Shown piece by piece: positions 1-5,968 of a stretch of DNA of 16,384 nucleotides. The stretch comes from Actinomycetota bacterium. Its GTDB lineage: Bacteria > Actinomycetota > Thermoleophilia > Solirubrobacterales > Thermoleophilaceae. Below the pieces are notes generated by a model. That model saw only the letters and a program-made list of their open reading frames with translations. It ran no database searches and was not told the DNA's origin. How positions within the stretch are numbered: the stretch's first letter is position 1; each line of letters begins with the position of its first letter. The position numbers and the translations under genes were made by a program. Location of the stretch: the NCBI GenBank assembly GCA_005885165.1, contig VAXR01000096.1:1-16384 (forward strand). Direction: 5' to 3'.

Positions 1-49
1 CATTCGTGTGAGATGCCTCAAGGATCTCTAGCTACAGTCGAAAATAAAG

Positions 50-66
50 TTTAGGCATGCCATAAT
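50..66 (+). promoter_or_regulatory. Candidate promoter -10 and metalloregulator operator upstream of the DtxR/MntR gene
   Basis: The interrupted palindrome TTTAGGCATGCCATAA (50-65) has a perfect 8-bp core GGCATGCC at 54-61 and matching TT/AA ends. It overlaps CATAAT (61-66), a plausible -10 hexamer about 39 nt before the regulator start. A site in this position suits autoregulation by the downstream DtxR/MntR-family repressor, which would block RNA polymerase when metal is bound. The palindrome is seen directly. The operator role is inferred from position and from DtxR-family boxes generally being AT-flanked palindromes. No convincing -35 is visible. Bases 1-49 show no other feature. Confidence 0.4.
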
Positions 67-104
67 CGGGCAGCGGTGAGGCACAGAGCGCGGCACGTGA
101 CCAG

Positions 105-785
105 ATGAGCGTCCACAGCGGAGTACCAACATCCTCGGCGGTAGAGGACTACGCCAAGGCGATCTACGCCCTGGCGGCGGAGTCCGACGGCCCCGTCTCG
201 ACGAACGCCGTGGCCGAGCGCCTCGGCGTGACGCCGGCGTCCGCGTCGGCCATGGTGAAGCGCCTCGACGAGCTCGGCCTCGCGCGACACGTCCCCTACC
301 GCGGCGTCGAGCTGACCGCGCGCGGGTCGCAGCTCGCGCTGGAGGTGCTCCGCCACCACCGCCTGCTCGAGCTCTACCTCGCGGAGTCGCTGGGCGTTCC
401 GTGGGACCGCGTCCACGACGAGGCCGAGGTGCTCGAGCACGTGCTCTCGGAGGAGCTCGAGGAGCTGATTGCGACGAAGCTCGGCAACCCCAAGCGCGAT
501 CCGCACGGCGACCCGATCCCCACGCGCGAGCTCGAGATCGAGGAGGACCACACCCTGAGCTTCGACTCGCTCGAGCCCGGCGGGCGCGGCACGTTCGTGC
601 GCATCTCGGACAGCGACCCGCAGATGCTGCGCTACCTCGCAGACCGCGGCATCTCACCGGGAGCGGCGTTCGAGATCGTCGAGAAGCAGCCGTTCGGCGG
701 TCCGCTGTTCGCGCGCTTCGGCGACGAGGTGCACGTGATCGGCGGCACGCTCGCCGCCCGGATGCGCGTGGAGGTGAGCACGTGA
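105..785 (+). CDS. DtxR/MntR-family metal-dependent transcriptional repressor, probably manganese-responsive
   Basis: This 226-residue protein is a metal-sensing repressor expected to bind DNA as a dimer when Mn(II) or Fe(II) is abundant. An N-terminal winged helix-turn-helix (about residues 12-75) is followed by a dimerisation/metal domain (about 78-140) and a C-terminal FeoA-like SH3 domain (about 150-224). Likely metal ligands are D15 (in EDY), H85, E89, E108, E111 and H112. The E108-x-x-E111-H112 pattern is the manganese-type arrangement of Bacillus MntR. Iron-type DtxR/IdeR has Cys at the first of these positions. MntR's E11 is replaced by Lys18. The full DtxR length with an SH3 domain is unlike short MntR. 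The ATG at 105 is the first usable start, and its ribosome binding site is weak. The 3' end overlaps the NRAMP gene by 4 nt, supporting a shared operon and a manganese role. Class is certain; metal specificity is inferred. Confidence 0.9.
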   Translation: MSVHSGVPTSSAVEDYAKAIYALAAESDGPVSTNAVAERLGVTPASASAMVKRLDELGLARHVPYRGVELTARGSQLALEVLRHHRLLELYLAESLGVPWDRVHDEAEVLEHVLSEELEELIATKLGNPKRDPHGDPIPTRELEIEEDHTLSFDSLEPGGRGTFVRISDSDPQMLRYLADRGISPGAAFEIVEKQPFGGPLFARFGDEVHVIGGTLAARMRVEVST

Positions 786-2077
786 ACCCGCCGCCCCCGC
801 CGCCGGGCGAGCCCGGCGCCGCGAGCGTCGCGCTACCCCCGCCCAGCCGCCTTCAGGAGCTCGCAGCCCGTGGGCCGGTGCGCCGTGTGCTGCCCATGCT
901 CGGCCCCGCGTTCGTGGCGGCGATCGCCTACGTCGATCCAGGCAACTTCGCCACGAACATCGCCGGCGGCGCCTCGTACGGCTACGTCCTGCTCTGGGTG
1001 ATCCTCCTCGCGAACCTGATGGGGATGCTGATCCAGAACCTCTCGGCGAAGGTCGGCATCGCGACGGGCCGCAACCTCCCCGAGCTGTGCCGCGAGCACC
1101 TGCCGCGGCCGATGACCTGGCTCCTCTGGGGCCAGGCGGAGCTGATCGCGATGGCCACCGACCTCGCCGAGTTCGTCGGCGCCGCGATCGCGCTGAACCT
1201 CCTGTTCGGCACGCCCCTGTTCGTCGCCGGCCTCATAACCGGCGCTGTCGCGTTCGCGATCCTCGCGCTCCAGCAGCGCGGCTACCGCCGCTTCGAGCTC
1301 GCCATCGTCGGCCTGATGTCGGTGATCCTGTTGGGCTTCCTCTACAACGTCCTTCACATCCACGCCGACGTCGGCTCGGTCGCGCGCGGCTTCGTGCCGG
1401 GGTTCGACGGGCCGGGCAGCGTGCTCCTGGCCGTGGGCATCATCGGCGCGACCGTCATGCCCCACGTGATCTATCTGCACTCGGCGCTCACCCAGGAGCG
1501 GATCGTGCCGCACGGGCCCGAGGAGCGCCGCCGGCTGCTTCGCTTCCAGCGGATCGACGTGGGGATCGCGATGGGGATCGCCGGCCTCGTGAACATCACG
1601 ATGCTCGTGATCGCCGCCGCCGTGTTCCACGGCTCGGGGGCCACCGGGGTCCAGACGATCGAGGGCGCGCACGCTCACTTCCGCACCCTTCTCGGCTCGG
1701 GTGCGGCGCTGGCGTTCGCGCTGGCGCTGCTCGCGTCGGGCTTTGCGAGCTCGAGCGTGGGGACCTATGCCGGCCAGGTCGTGATGCAGGGCTTCATCAA
1801 GCGGCGCGTTCCCATCGTCGTGCGGCGCCTCGTGACGATGTTGCCGGCGCTCGTGGTGATCGCCGTCGGCTTCGACCCCACGCGATCGCTCGTGATCAGC
1901 CAGGTCGTGCTGTCGTTCGGCATCCCGTTCGCGCTGATCCCGCTCGTGCTCCTCACGCGACGGCGGGACATCATGGGAGAGCTCGCGAATCGGCGCCTCA
2001 CCACCGCGGTGGCCGGAGGCGTCGCCGGCCTGATCGTGGCATTGAACGTCTTCCTCCTGGGCCAGACGCTCCTCTAG
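782..2077 (+). CDS. NRAMP-family divalent metal (Mn2+/Fe2+) transporter
   Basis: This 431-residue inner-membrane, proton-coupled importer of Mn(II)/Fe(II) belongs to the NRAMP (SLC11/MntH) family. The metal-site motif of helix 1 is DPGN at residues 52-55 (AYVDPGNFATN). The helix 6 motif is AxxMPH, with Met226 and His228 (GATVMPHVIYLHS); this Met is the residue that favours transition metals over calcium. About eleven hydrophobic segments follow a proline-rich cytoplasmic N-terminus (residues 2-9). The start is GTG at 782, inside the last codons of the regulator (GTGA overlap), which implies translational coupling. The reading frame stays open upstream to about 401, but that part is Arg-rich out-of-frame shadow of the regulator. 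The gene pair forms a manganese-homeostasis operon. The exact metal cannot be told from sequence alone. Confidence 0.95.
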   Translation: MNPPPPPPGEPGAASVALPPPSRLQELAARGPVRRVLPMLGPAFVAAIAYVDPGNFATNIAGGASYGYVLLWVILLANLMGMLIQNLSAKVGIATGRNLPELCREHLPRPMTWLLWGQAELIAMATDLAEFVGAAIALNLLFGTPLFVAGLITGAVAFAILALQQRGYRRFELAIVGLMSVILLGFLYNVLHIHADVGSVARGFVPGFDGPGSVLLAVGIIGATVMPHVIYLHSALTQERIVPHGPEERRRLLRFQRIDVGIAMGIAGLVNITMLVIAAAVFHGSGATGVQTIEGAHAHFRTLLGSGAALAFALALLASGFASSSVGTYAGQVVMQGFIKRRVPIVVRRLVTMLPALVVIAVGFDPTRSLVISQVVLSFGIPFALIPLVLLTRRRDIMGELANRRLTTAVAGGVAGLIVALNVFLLGQTLL

Positions 2078-2102
2078 GACAAACGTAAAAGAACGGTGAA
2101 AT

Positions 2103-2128
2103 CCCGGTTGCGGCACGCCCCCACCGGG
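2103..2128. repeat. Short inverted repeat CCCGGT/ACCGGG upstream of the small membrane protein gene
   Basis: CCCGGT at 2103-2108 and ACCGGG at 2123-2128 form a perfect 6-bp stem with a 14-nt loop. It lies 25 nt after the transporter stop codon and abuts the TATGGT hexamer at 2129. There is no T-tract, so it is not a standard intrinsic terminator. It could act as a weak hairpin at the end of the manganese operon or as an operator for the next gene. It could also be chance in GC-rich DNA. Confidence 0.25.
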
Positions 2129-2134
2129 TATGGT
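2129..2134 (+). promoter_or_regulatory. Candidate -10 hexamer TATGGT for a leaderless transcript
   Basis: TATGGT is followed by exactly 7 nt and then an in-frame GTG codon at 2142. This is the spacing expected if transcription begins at or next to the start codon. No Shine-Dalgarno precedes either the ATG at 2130 or the GTG at 2142. The ATG at 2130 lies inside the hexamer itself, which argues that the true start is 2142. The -35 is not clear; TTGCGG at 2108-2113 is a poor candidate. Confidence 0.35.
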
Positions 2135-2141
2135 GCGGGTC

Positions 2142-2414
2142 GTGTCCGGCTTAGCGGGGGCGATTCTCGCGTTGATCCTGATGGGCGTGGCCGTTGGCGG
2201 AGGCCTCGCCATCGGAGCCCCGATCCTGGCGATCCCGATCGCCGCGGCGATCCTCGTCGTCTGGGGCGGCGCGCGGCTTGCCACCAAGCGCGAGCGGATC
2301 GGGATCGGCGACGAGGAAGTGCGCGACGCGGTGATCGAGTTCGACGAGCGCGATCGCCAGACGCTCACGGCCTCGCCGGCCCGCGCGGGCGAGCGCCCCG
2401 GGACCGTCTCCTAG
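2142..2414 (+). CDS. Small two-helix membrane protein of unknown function
   Basis: About 90 residues from GTG 2142, or 94 from ATG 2130. Two adjacent hydrophobic segments (GAILALILMGVAVGGG and IGAPILAIPIAAAILVVWGG) form a helical hairpin. They are followed by a charged cytoplasmic tail with a basic stretch (TKRER) and an acidic stretch (GDEEVRDAVIEFDERD). I do not recognise a family. The start at 2142 is preferred because a TATGGT hexamer sits 7 nt upstream and overlaps the alternative ATG. It lies 64 nt after the NRAMP gene and its stop is 2 nt from the convergent gene's stop at 2417. Coding potential is supported by the coherent hydrophobic hairpin. The competing antisense frame across 833-2368 is Arg/His/Asp-rich shadow. 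Confidence 0.65.
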   Translation: MSGLAGAILALILMGVAVGGGLAIGAPILAIPIAAAILVVWGGARLATKRERIGIGDEEVRDAVIEFDERDRQTLTASPARAGERPGTVS

Positions 2415-2416
2415 AT

Positions 2417-2902
2417 CTAGCCGCTGCCCGCCGACGTCCGCGCGAGCGCGAGGTCGACAGCCTCGGCCGGATCGCTCGCGGCGGCGATGCCTTCCGCCGG
2501 AGCCCCGCGGCGCGAGAGCTCCCACGTGCCGATCCCGACGACCGGCTTGGCGGCGCGCCGCGCCAGCGCGATCTCCGAGAGGGTCCCCCACTCGCCGCCG
2601 ATCGCGATCAATGCATCCGCCGCCCGCACCACCAGCGCGTTTCGCGCCTCGCCGAGGCCCGTCGGCACAGCCGTGTCGACGAAGGGGTTCGCCTCGGCGC
2701 GGTCGAGGCCGGGGAGGATCCCGAGCGTCGCGCCGCCGGCCGACTTCGCCCCGCGGCACGCCGCCTCCATCACGCCCGACAGCCCGCCGCACACGACCAC
2801 GGCGCCGCGCTCGGCGAGCAGCCGACCGACCGCCTCGGCCGCCTCCAGGTCCTCGCGCGGCGCGACGCCCGATCCGGCGACCGCCACGTAGTGCCGGTCC
2901 AT
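2417..2902 (-). CDS. TIGR00725 / LOG-like Rossmann-fold protein (lysine-decarboxylase-like superfamily)
   Basis: This 161-residue protein belongs to the SLOG/LOG superfamily, TIGR00725 branch. Visible motifs are a nucleotide-binding VVVCGGLSGVMEA (about 35-47), an 'RN' motif in GLGEARNALVVRAADALIAIGG (about 82-103), and GGEWGTLSE at 102-110, a variant of the superfamily signature PGGxGTxxE. Relatives bind nucleotides or the molybdenum cofactor or cleave cytokinin riboside monophosphates. TIGR00725 members have no settled reaction, so I do not assign one. The ATG at 2902 is only 5 nt after the leuS stop, so the gene is almost certainly co-transcribed and perhaps translationally coupled with leuS. 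The frame upstream of this ATG runs as shadow inside leuS. Confidence 0.85.
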   Translation of the reverse strand: MDRHYVAVAGSGVAPREDLEAAEAVGRLLAERGAVVVCGGLSGVMEAACRGAKSAGGATLGILPGLDRAEANPFVDTAVPTGLGEARNALVVRAADALIAIGGEWGTLSEIALARRAAKPVVGIGTWELSRRGAPAEGIAAASDPAEAVDLALARTSAGSG

Positions 2903-2907
2903 CGCCC

Positions 2908-5343
2908 TTACCGGCGGACCACGAAGTTGACGAGCCGGTCCGGCACCACCACCGTCTTCACGACCTCGCCGCCGTCGAGCTGCGCCGCAACGCGCGGCGA
3001 CTCGCGCGCGAGCCGCTCCTGCTCCTCGCGGTCCGCCCCCGCCGGCGCCTGCACGCGATCGCGGAGCTTGCCGTTCACCTGTACGACCAGCTCGACGGTC
3101 TCCGTGCTGAGCAGCGCCGGGTCGGCCTCGGGCCAGGGCTCCTCCCACACCCGCCGGCCGGTCATCAGCTCGTACACCTCCGTGCCGAGGTGGGGCGCGA
3201 ACGGGAAGATCAGCGACCCGGCGGTAGCCGCCGCGAACCGCAGCTCGGCCGCGCCCGCCGCGCCCGCGGCGAGGAGCTCGTCCTTGTAGCGGTAGGCGTC
3301 GTTGACCAGCTCGATCACCGCCGCGATTGCGGTGTTGAAGGCAAAACGGTCGGTCAGATCGGAGGTGACCTTTCGTATCGCCCAGTGCGCCTTCCGCAGC
3401 AGCGGGCCGGCGGAGTCGCTGCTCGGATCGCCGCCGGCCTCGGTCGACTCCGCCACTTCGGCCGCGAGCCGCCAGAGCCGGCTCAGGAAGCGGAAGATGC
3501 CGCCGACGCCCGCGTCGGACCAGTCGGCGTCCTGGTCAGGCGGCCCGACGTAGAGGATGTAGCAGCGCGCGGTGTCCGCGCCATAGCGGTCAACGTAGTC
3601 ACGCGGGCTGACGACGTTGCCGCGCGACTTGGACATCTTGGCTCCGTCGCGGGTGATCATCCCCTGCGTGAACAGGCGCGCGAAGGGCTCCTGGAAGCCC
3701 AACAGGTCCATGTCCGCGAGCGCCTTCACGAAGAAGCGCGCGTACATGAGGTGGAGGATCGCGTGCTCGACGCCGCCGATGTACTGGTCGACGGGCATCC
3801 ACGAGTCGACCACCGCCCGGTCCCAGGCGGCGTCGTCGTTGAGCGCGTCGCAGTAGCGCAGGAAGTACCACGAGGAGTCGACGAAGGTGTCCATCGTGTC
3901 GGTCTCCCGCCGGGCCTCCGAGCCGCAGCGCGGGCACTCGACCCGCACCCAGTCCTCCGCCGTTGCCAGCGGCGAGCGCCCGCGCGGCGCGTAGTCCTCG
4001 ACATCGGGCAGCTCCACCGGCAAGTCCTCGTCCGGGACGGGCACAAGGCCGCAGTCCCCGCAGTGGATCACCGGGATCGGGCACCCCCAGTAGCGCTGGC
4101 GGGAGACGAGCCAGTCGCGCAGCTTGTAATGCAGGGCCGGGCGACCGCGGCCCTCGGACTCGAGCCAGGCGACGATCTGGTCGAACGCCTCGCGGTTGTG
4201 CATGCCGTCGAAGCGCCCGCTGTTGACCATAGGGCCGTCGTCCGTGCACGGCAGCTCGCCGCAGTCGATCACGCGCCGGATGGGGAGGTCGAACCTCTTG
4301 GCGAACTCGAAGTCGCGTTCGTCGTGACCGGGCACGGCCATGATCGCGCCCGTCCCGTACTCCATCAGCACGTAGTCGGCCACGAACATCGGGATCTCTT
4401 CGCCGTTGACCGGGTTGGTCACGCTGCGGCCAAGCGGAACGCCCGTCTTCTCGCGCGCCTCCTCCCCGCGCTCCTCGGCCGACTCGCGCACCGCCCGGTT
4501 CACGTATTCGCGCACCTCCGGGGAGTCGTTCAGCGCGAAGACGTCAGGGTGCTCCGGCGCCATGACGAAGAACGTGGCGCCGAAGAGCGTGTCCGGCCGT
4601 GTGGTGAACACGGGGTAGTCGGTGCCGAGCGACTCGCAGCGGAAGACCACCTCGGCGCCCTCCGAGCGCCCGATCCAGTTGCGCTGCATCGTGACCACGT
4701 GGTCGGGCCACTCGACCGTCGCCAGGTCCTCGAGCAGCCGCTCGGCGTAGTCGGTGATCTTGAAGAACCATTGCTCGAGCTGGCGCGCCTCGACCGGAGT
4801 ACCGCAGCGCTCGCAGCGGCCGTCGATGACCTGCTCGTTCGCCAGCACCGTGGCGTCCTTGGGGCACCAGTTCACGGCGGCCTCGTGACGGTCCACCAGG
4901 CCCCGCTCCATCAGGCGCAGGAAGATCCACTGCGTCCAGCGGTAGTAGCGCGGCTCGTGGGTGCCGAACTCGCGCGTCCAGTCGATCGAGATCCCCCACT
5001 CCAGGAACTGGCGCTTGAACTCGGCGATCGACGTGGCCGTCGACTCGCGTGGGTGCTGACCCGCCTTGATCGCGTGGTTCTCCGCGGGGAGCCCGAAGGC
5101 GTCGTAGCCCATCGGGTGGAGAACGCGCATCCCGCGACGGCGGCGGAAGTGGGCGATCGCGTCGCCGATCGAGTAGCACTTGAGATGACCCATGTGCGGC
5201 TCGCCCGACGGATAGGGGAGCATCTCGAGCACGTATGAGCGATCGACTCCGTCGTCGGTCTCGTTCGCGACCTCCCACGTGCGCTCGTCGGCCCACACCT
5301 TCTGCCACTTACGCTCGATCGCCTTCGGGTCGTACCGTTCCAT
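2908..5343 (-). CDS. leuS: Leucyl-tRNA synthetase
   Basis: This 811-residue class I aminoacyl-tRNA synthetase charges tRNA-Leu in the cytoplasm. The Rossmann 'HIGH' signature is HMGH (50-53, in PYPSGEPHMGH) and the 'KMSKS' loop is at 569-573. The inserted CP1 editing domain is intact, with TTRPDTLFGATF from 247 and GTGAIMAVPGHDERD at 330-344, including the conserved Asp344. Zinc-type Cys pairs occur at 177/180 (CERC) and in two further pairs within the zinc domain before the KMSKS loop (CGDC and CPRC). The C-terminal anticodon-binding and tail region ends NFVVRR. Length is normal for bacteria, and the protein appears complete and functional. The ATG at 5343 begins MERYDPKAIERKWQ, the usual LeuRS N-terminus. 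It lacks a Shine-Dalgarno and has a candidate -10 9 nt upstream. The gene leads a two-gene unit with the TIGR00725 protein and diverges from the coiled-coil gene. Confidence 0.98.
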   Translation of the reverse strand: MERYDPKAIERKWQKVWADERTWEVANETDDGVDRSYVLEMLPYPSGEPHMGHLKCYSIGDAIAHFRRRRGMRVLHPMGYDAFGLPAENHAIKAGQHPRESTATSIAEFKRQFLEWGISIDWTREFGTHEPRYYRWTQWIFLRLMERGLVDRHEAAVNWCPKDATVLANEQVIDGRCERCGTPVEARQLEQWFFKITDYAERLLEDLATVEWPDHVVTMQRNWIGRSEGAEVVFRCESLGTDYPVFTTRPDTLFGATFFVMAPEHPDVFALNDSPEVREYVNRAVRESAEERGEEAREKTGVPLGRSVTNPVNGEEIPMFVADYVLMEYGTGAIMAVPGHDERDFEFAKRFDLPIRRVIDCGELPCTDDGPMVNSGRFDGMHNREAFDQIVAWLESEGRGRPALHYKLRDWLVSRQRYWGCPIPVIHCGDCGLVPVPDEDLPVELPDVEDYAPRGRSPLATAEDWVRVECPRCGSEARRETDTMDTFVDSSWYFLRYCDALNDDAAWDRAVVDSWMPVDQYIGGVEHAILHLMYARFFVKALADMDLLGFQEPFARLFTQGMITRDGAKMSKSRGNVVSPRDYVDRYGADTARCYILYVGPPDQDADWSDAGVGGIFRFLSRLWRLAAEVAESTEAGGDPSSDSAGPLLRKAHWAIRKVTSDLTDRFAFNTAIAAVIELVNDAYRYKDELLAAGAAGAAELRFAAATAGSLIFPFAPHLGTEVYELMTGRRVWEEPWPEADPALLSTETVELVVQVNGKLRDRVQAPAGADREEQERLARESPRVAAQLDGGEVVKTVVVPDRLVNFVVRR

Positions 5344-5352
5344 CGAAGGACT

Positions 5353-5379
5353 ACGTTATATGCGGCACTTTCCGTCCAA
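5353..5379 (-). promoter_or_regulatory. Candidate leuS promoter in the divergent intergenic region
   Basis: On the minus strand, TTGGAC (complement of 5374-5379) is followed after 15 nt by TAACGT (complement of 5353-5358), which ends 9 nt before the leuS ATG. The overlapping TATAAC (complement of 5355-5360) is an alternative -10. The 15-nt spacer is shorter than ideal. Either placement leaves no room for a Shine-Dalgarno sequence and predicts a leaderless or nearly leaderless leuS transcript. This 84-nt region also separates leuS from the divergent coiled-coil gene. Confidence 0.35.
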
Positions 5380-5410
5380 GGGTTCTGGGACCATCGAAGT
5401 AGTGCCTTAC

Positions 5411-5419
5411 GAGGAGGGG
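5411..5419 (+). promoter_or_regulatory. Strong Shine-Dalgarno sequence for the coiled-coil gene
   Basis: GAGGAGGGG lies 8-10 nt before the GTG at 5428. It is the best anti-16S match in the window and settles the GTG start. It contrasts with the SD-less starts of most other genes here. Confidence 0.7.
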
Positions 5420-5427
5420 CACCCAGC

Positions 5428-5943
5428 GTGAGCACCGAGCGCCCACCGCTGTCGGCCGCCGAGATCGCCGCGGGCCAGGTCGCGGCGATCGTCACGGCCG
5501 CGGAGCACGCCGCCGCCGAGATCGCCGCGAAGGCGGAGCGCGACGCGCGCGAGCGCGAGCGCGACGTCGAGCGCGAGGCCCAGCGCACGCGCCAGGATGC
5601 CGAGCGGGACGCGGCGCGCGCCAAGGAGGAGGCGCAGGCCGAGGCCGTGCGGATCGGGGAGATCGCGCGCAAGGAGGCGGATGAGCGCATCCAGGGCGCC
5701 GAGAAGGCCGCCAACGAGGTGCTCGAACAGGCGCAGGTGATCAGCGGCGGCCTGCACCAGCTCGCCGCCTCGCTCGAGGGTCAGGCCGAGCGGATCCTCC
5801 GCGACGTCGAGGAGCTGAGGCCCCCCGGCGTCCGCCGTCGCGACGAGGCGCCCCGGCCGAGCCCGCCGCGCGCCGGCAGCCCTCGCTCGGGGCCGACGCC
5901 GCTCGACGACGTCGAGATACCGAGCTGGGTCGAGGGCGAGTAG
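5428..5943 (+). CDS. Alanine/glutamate/arginine-rich coiled-coil protein, DivIVA-like in character
   Basis: This 171-residue cytoplasmic protein has a short N-terminal segment (STERPPLSAAEIAAGQ), a long uninterrupted heptad-type helix (about residues 15-130) rich in Ala, Glu and Arg, then a Pro/Arg/Ser-rich linker (about 133-158). It ends in the acidic tail DDVEIPSWVEGE. There is no membrane segment or catalytic motif. The composition recalls DivIVA/SepIVA-like scaffold proteins and ATP-synthase-b-type stalk helices, but no specific signature allows an assignment. GTG at 5428 is chosen for the strong GAGGAGG upstream. It diverges from leuS and ends 25 nt from the convergent beta-helix gene. 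That spacer holds a weak CGGCC/GGCCG hairpin and no T-run. Confidence 0.75.
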   Translation: MSTERPPLSAAEIAAGQVAAIVTAAEHAAAEIAAKAERDARERERDVEREAQRTRQDAERDAARAKEEAQAEAVRIGEIARKEADERIQGAEKAANEVLEQAQVISGGLHQLAASLEGQAERILRDVEELRPPGVRRRDEAPRPSPPRAGSPRSGPTPLDDVEIPSWVEGE

Positions 5944-5968
5944 CGGCCGCCCGTCCGGCCGATCCGCG

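Noticed and set aside
401..781. N-terminal extension of the NRAMP frame into the regulator gene
   Set aside because: The extension is Arg/Ala-rich shadow of the regulator. GTG 782 with the 4-nt overlap fits NRAMP length and topology.
2103..2128. CCCGGT/ACCGGG hairpin as an intrinsic terminator of the manganese operon
   Set aside because: There is no T-tract after the stem and the stem is only 6 bp. It is listed as a repeat only.
833..2368. Long open frame on the minus strand (about 511 codons) opposite the NRAMP gene
   Set aside because: Its product is dominated by Arg, His, Asp and Glu with no recognisable domain, and it runs antisense to a transporter with clear DPGN and MPH motifs. This is the usual GC-rich third-position shadow.
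2611..5238. 875-codon open frame on the plus strand opposite leuS
   Set aside because: The composition is Arg/Val/Leu/His-rich with no motifs, and leuS on the other strand is complete with all signature motifs.
5944..5961. CGGCC/GGCCG inverted repeat between the coiled-coil and beta-helix genes as a terminator
   Set aside because: The stem is 5 bp with no T-run, and such repeats are frequent by chance at this GC content.
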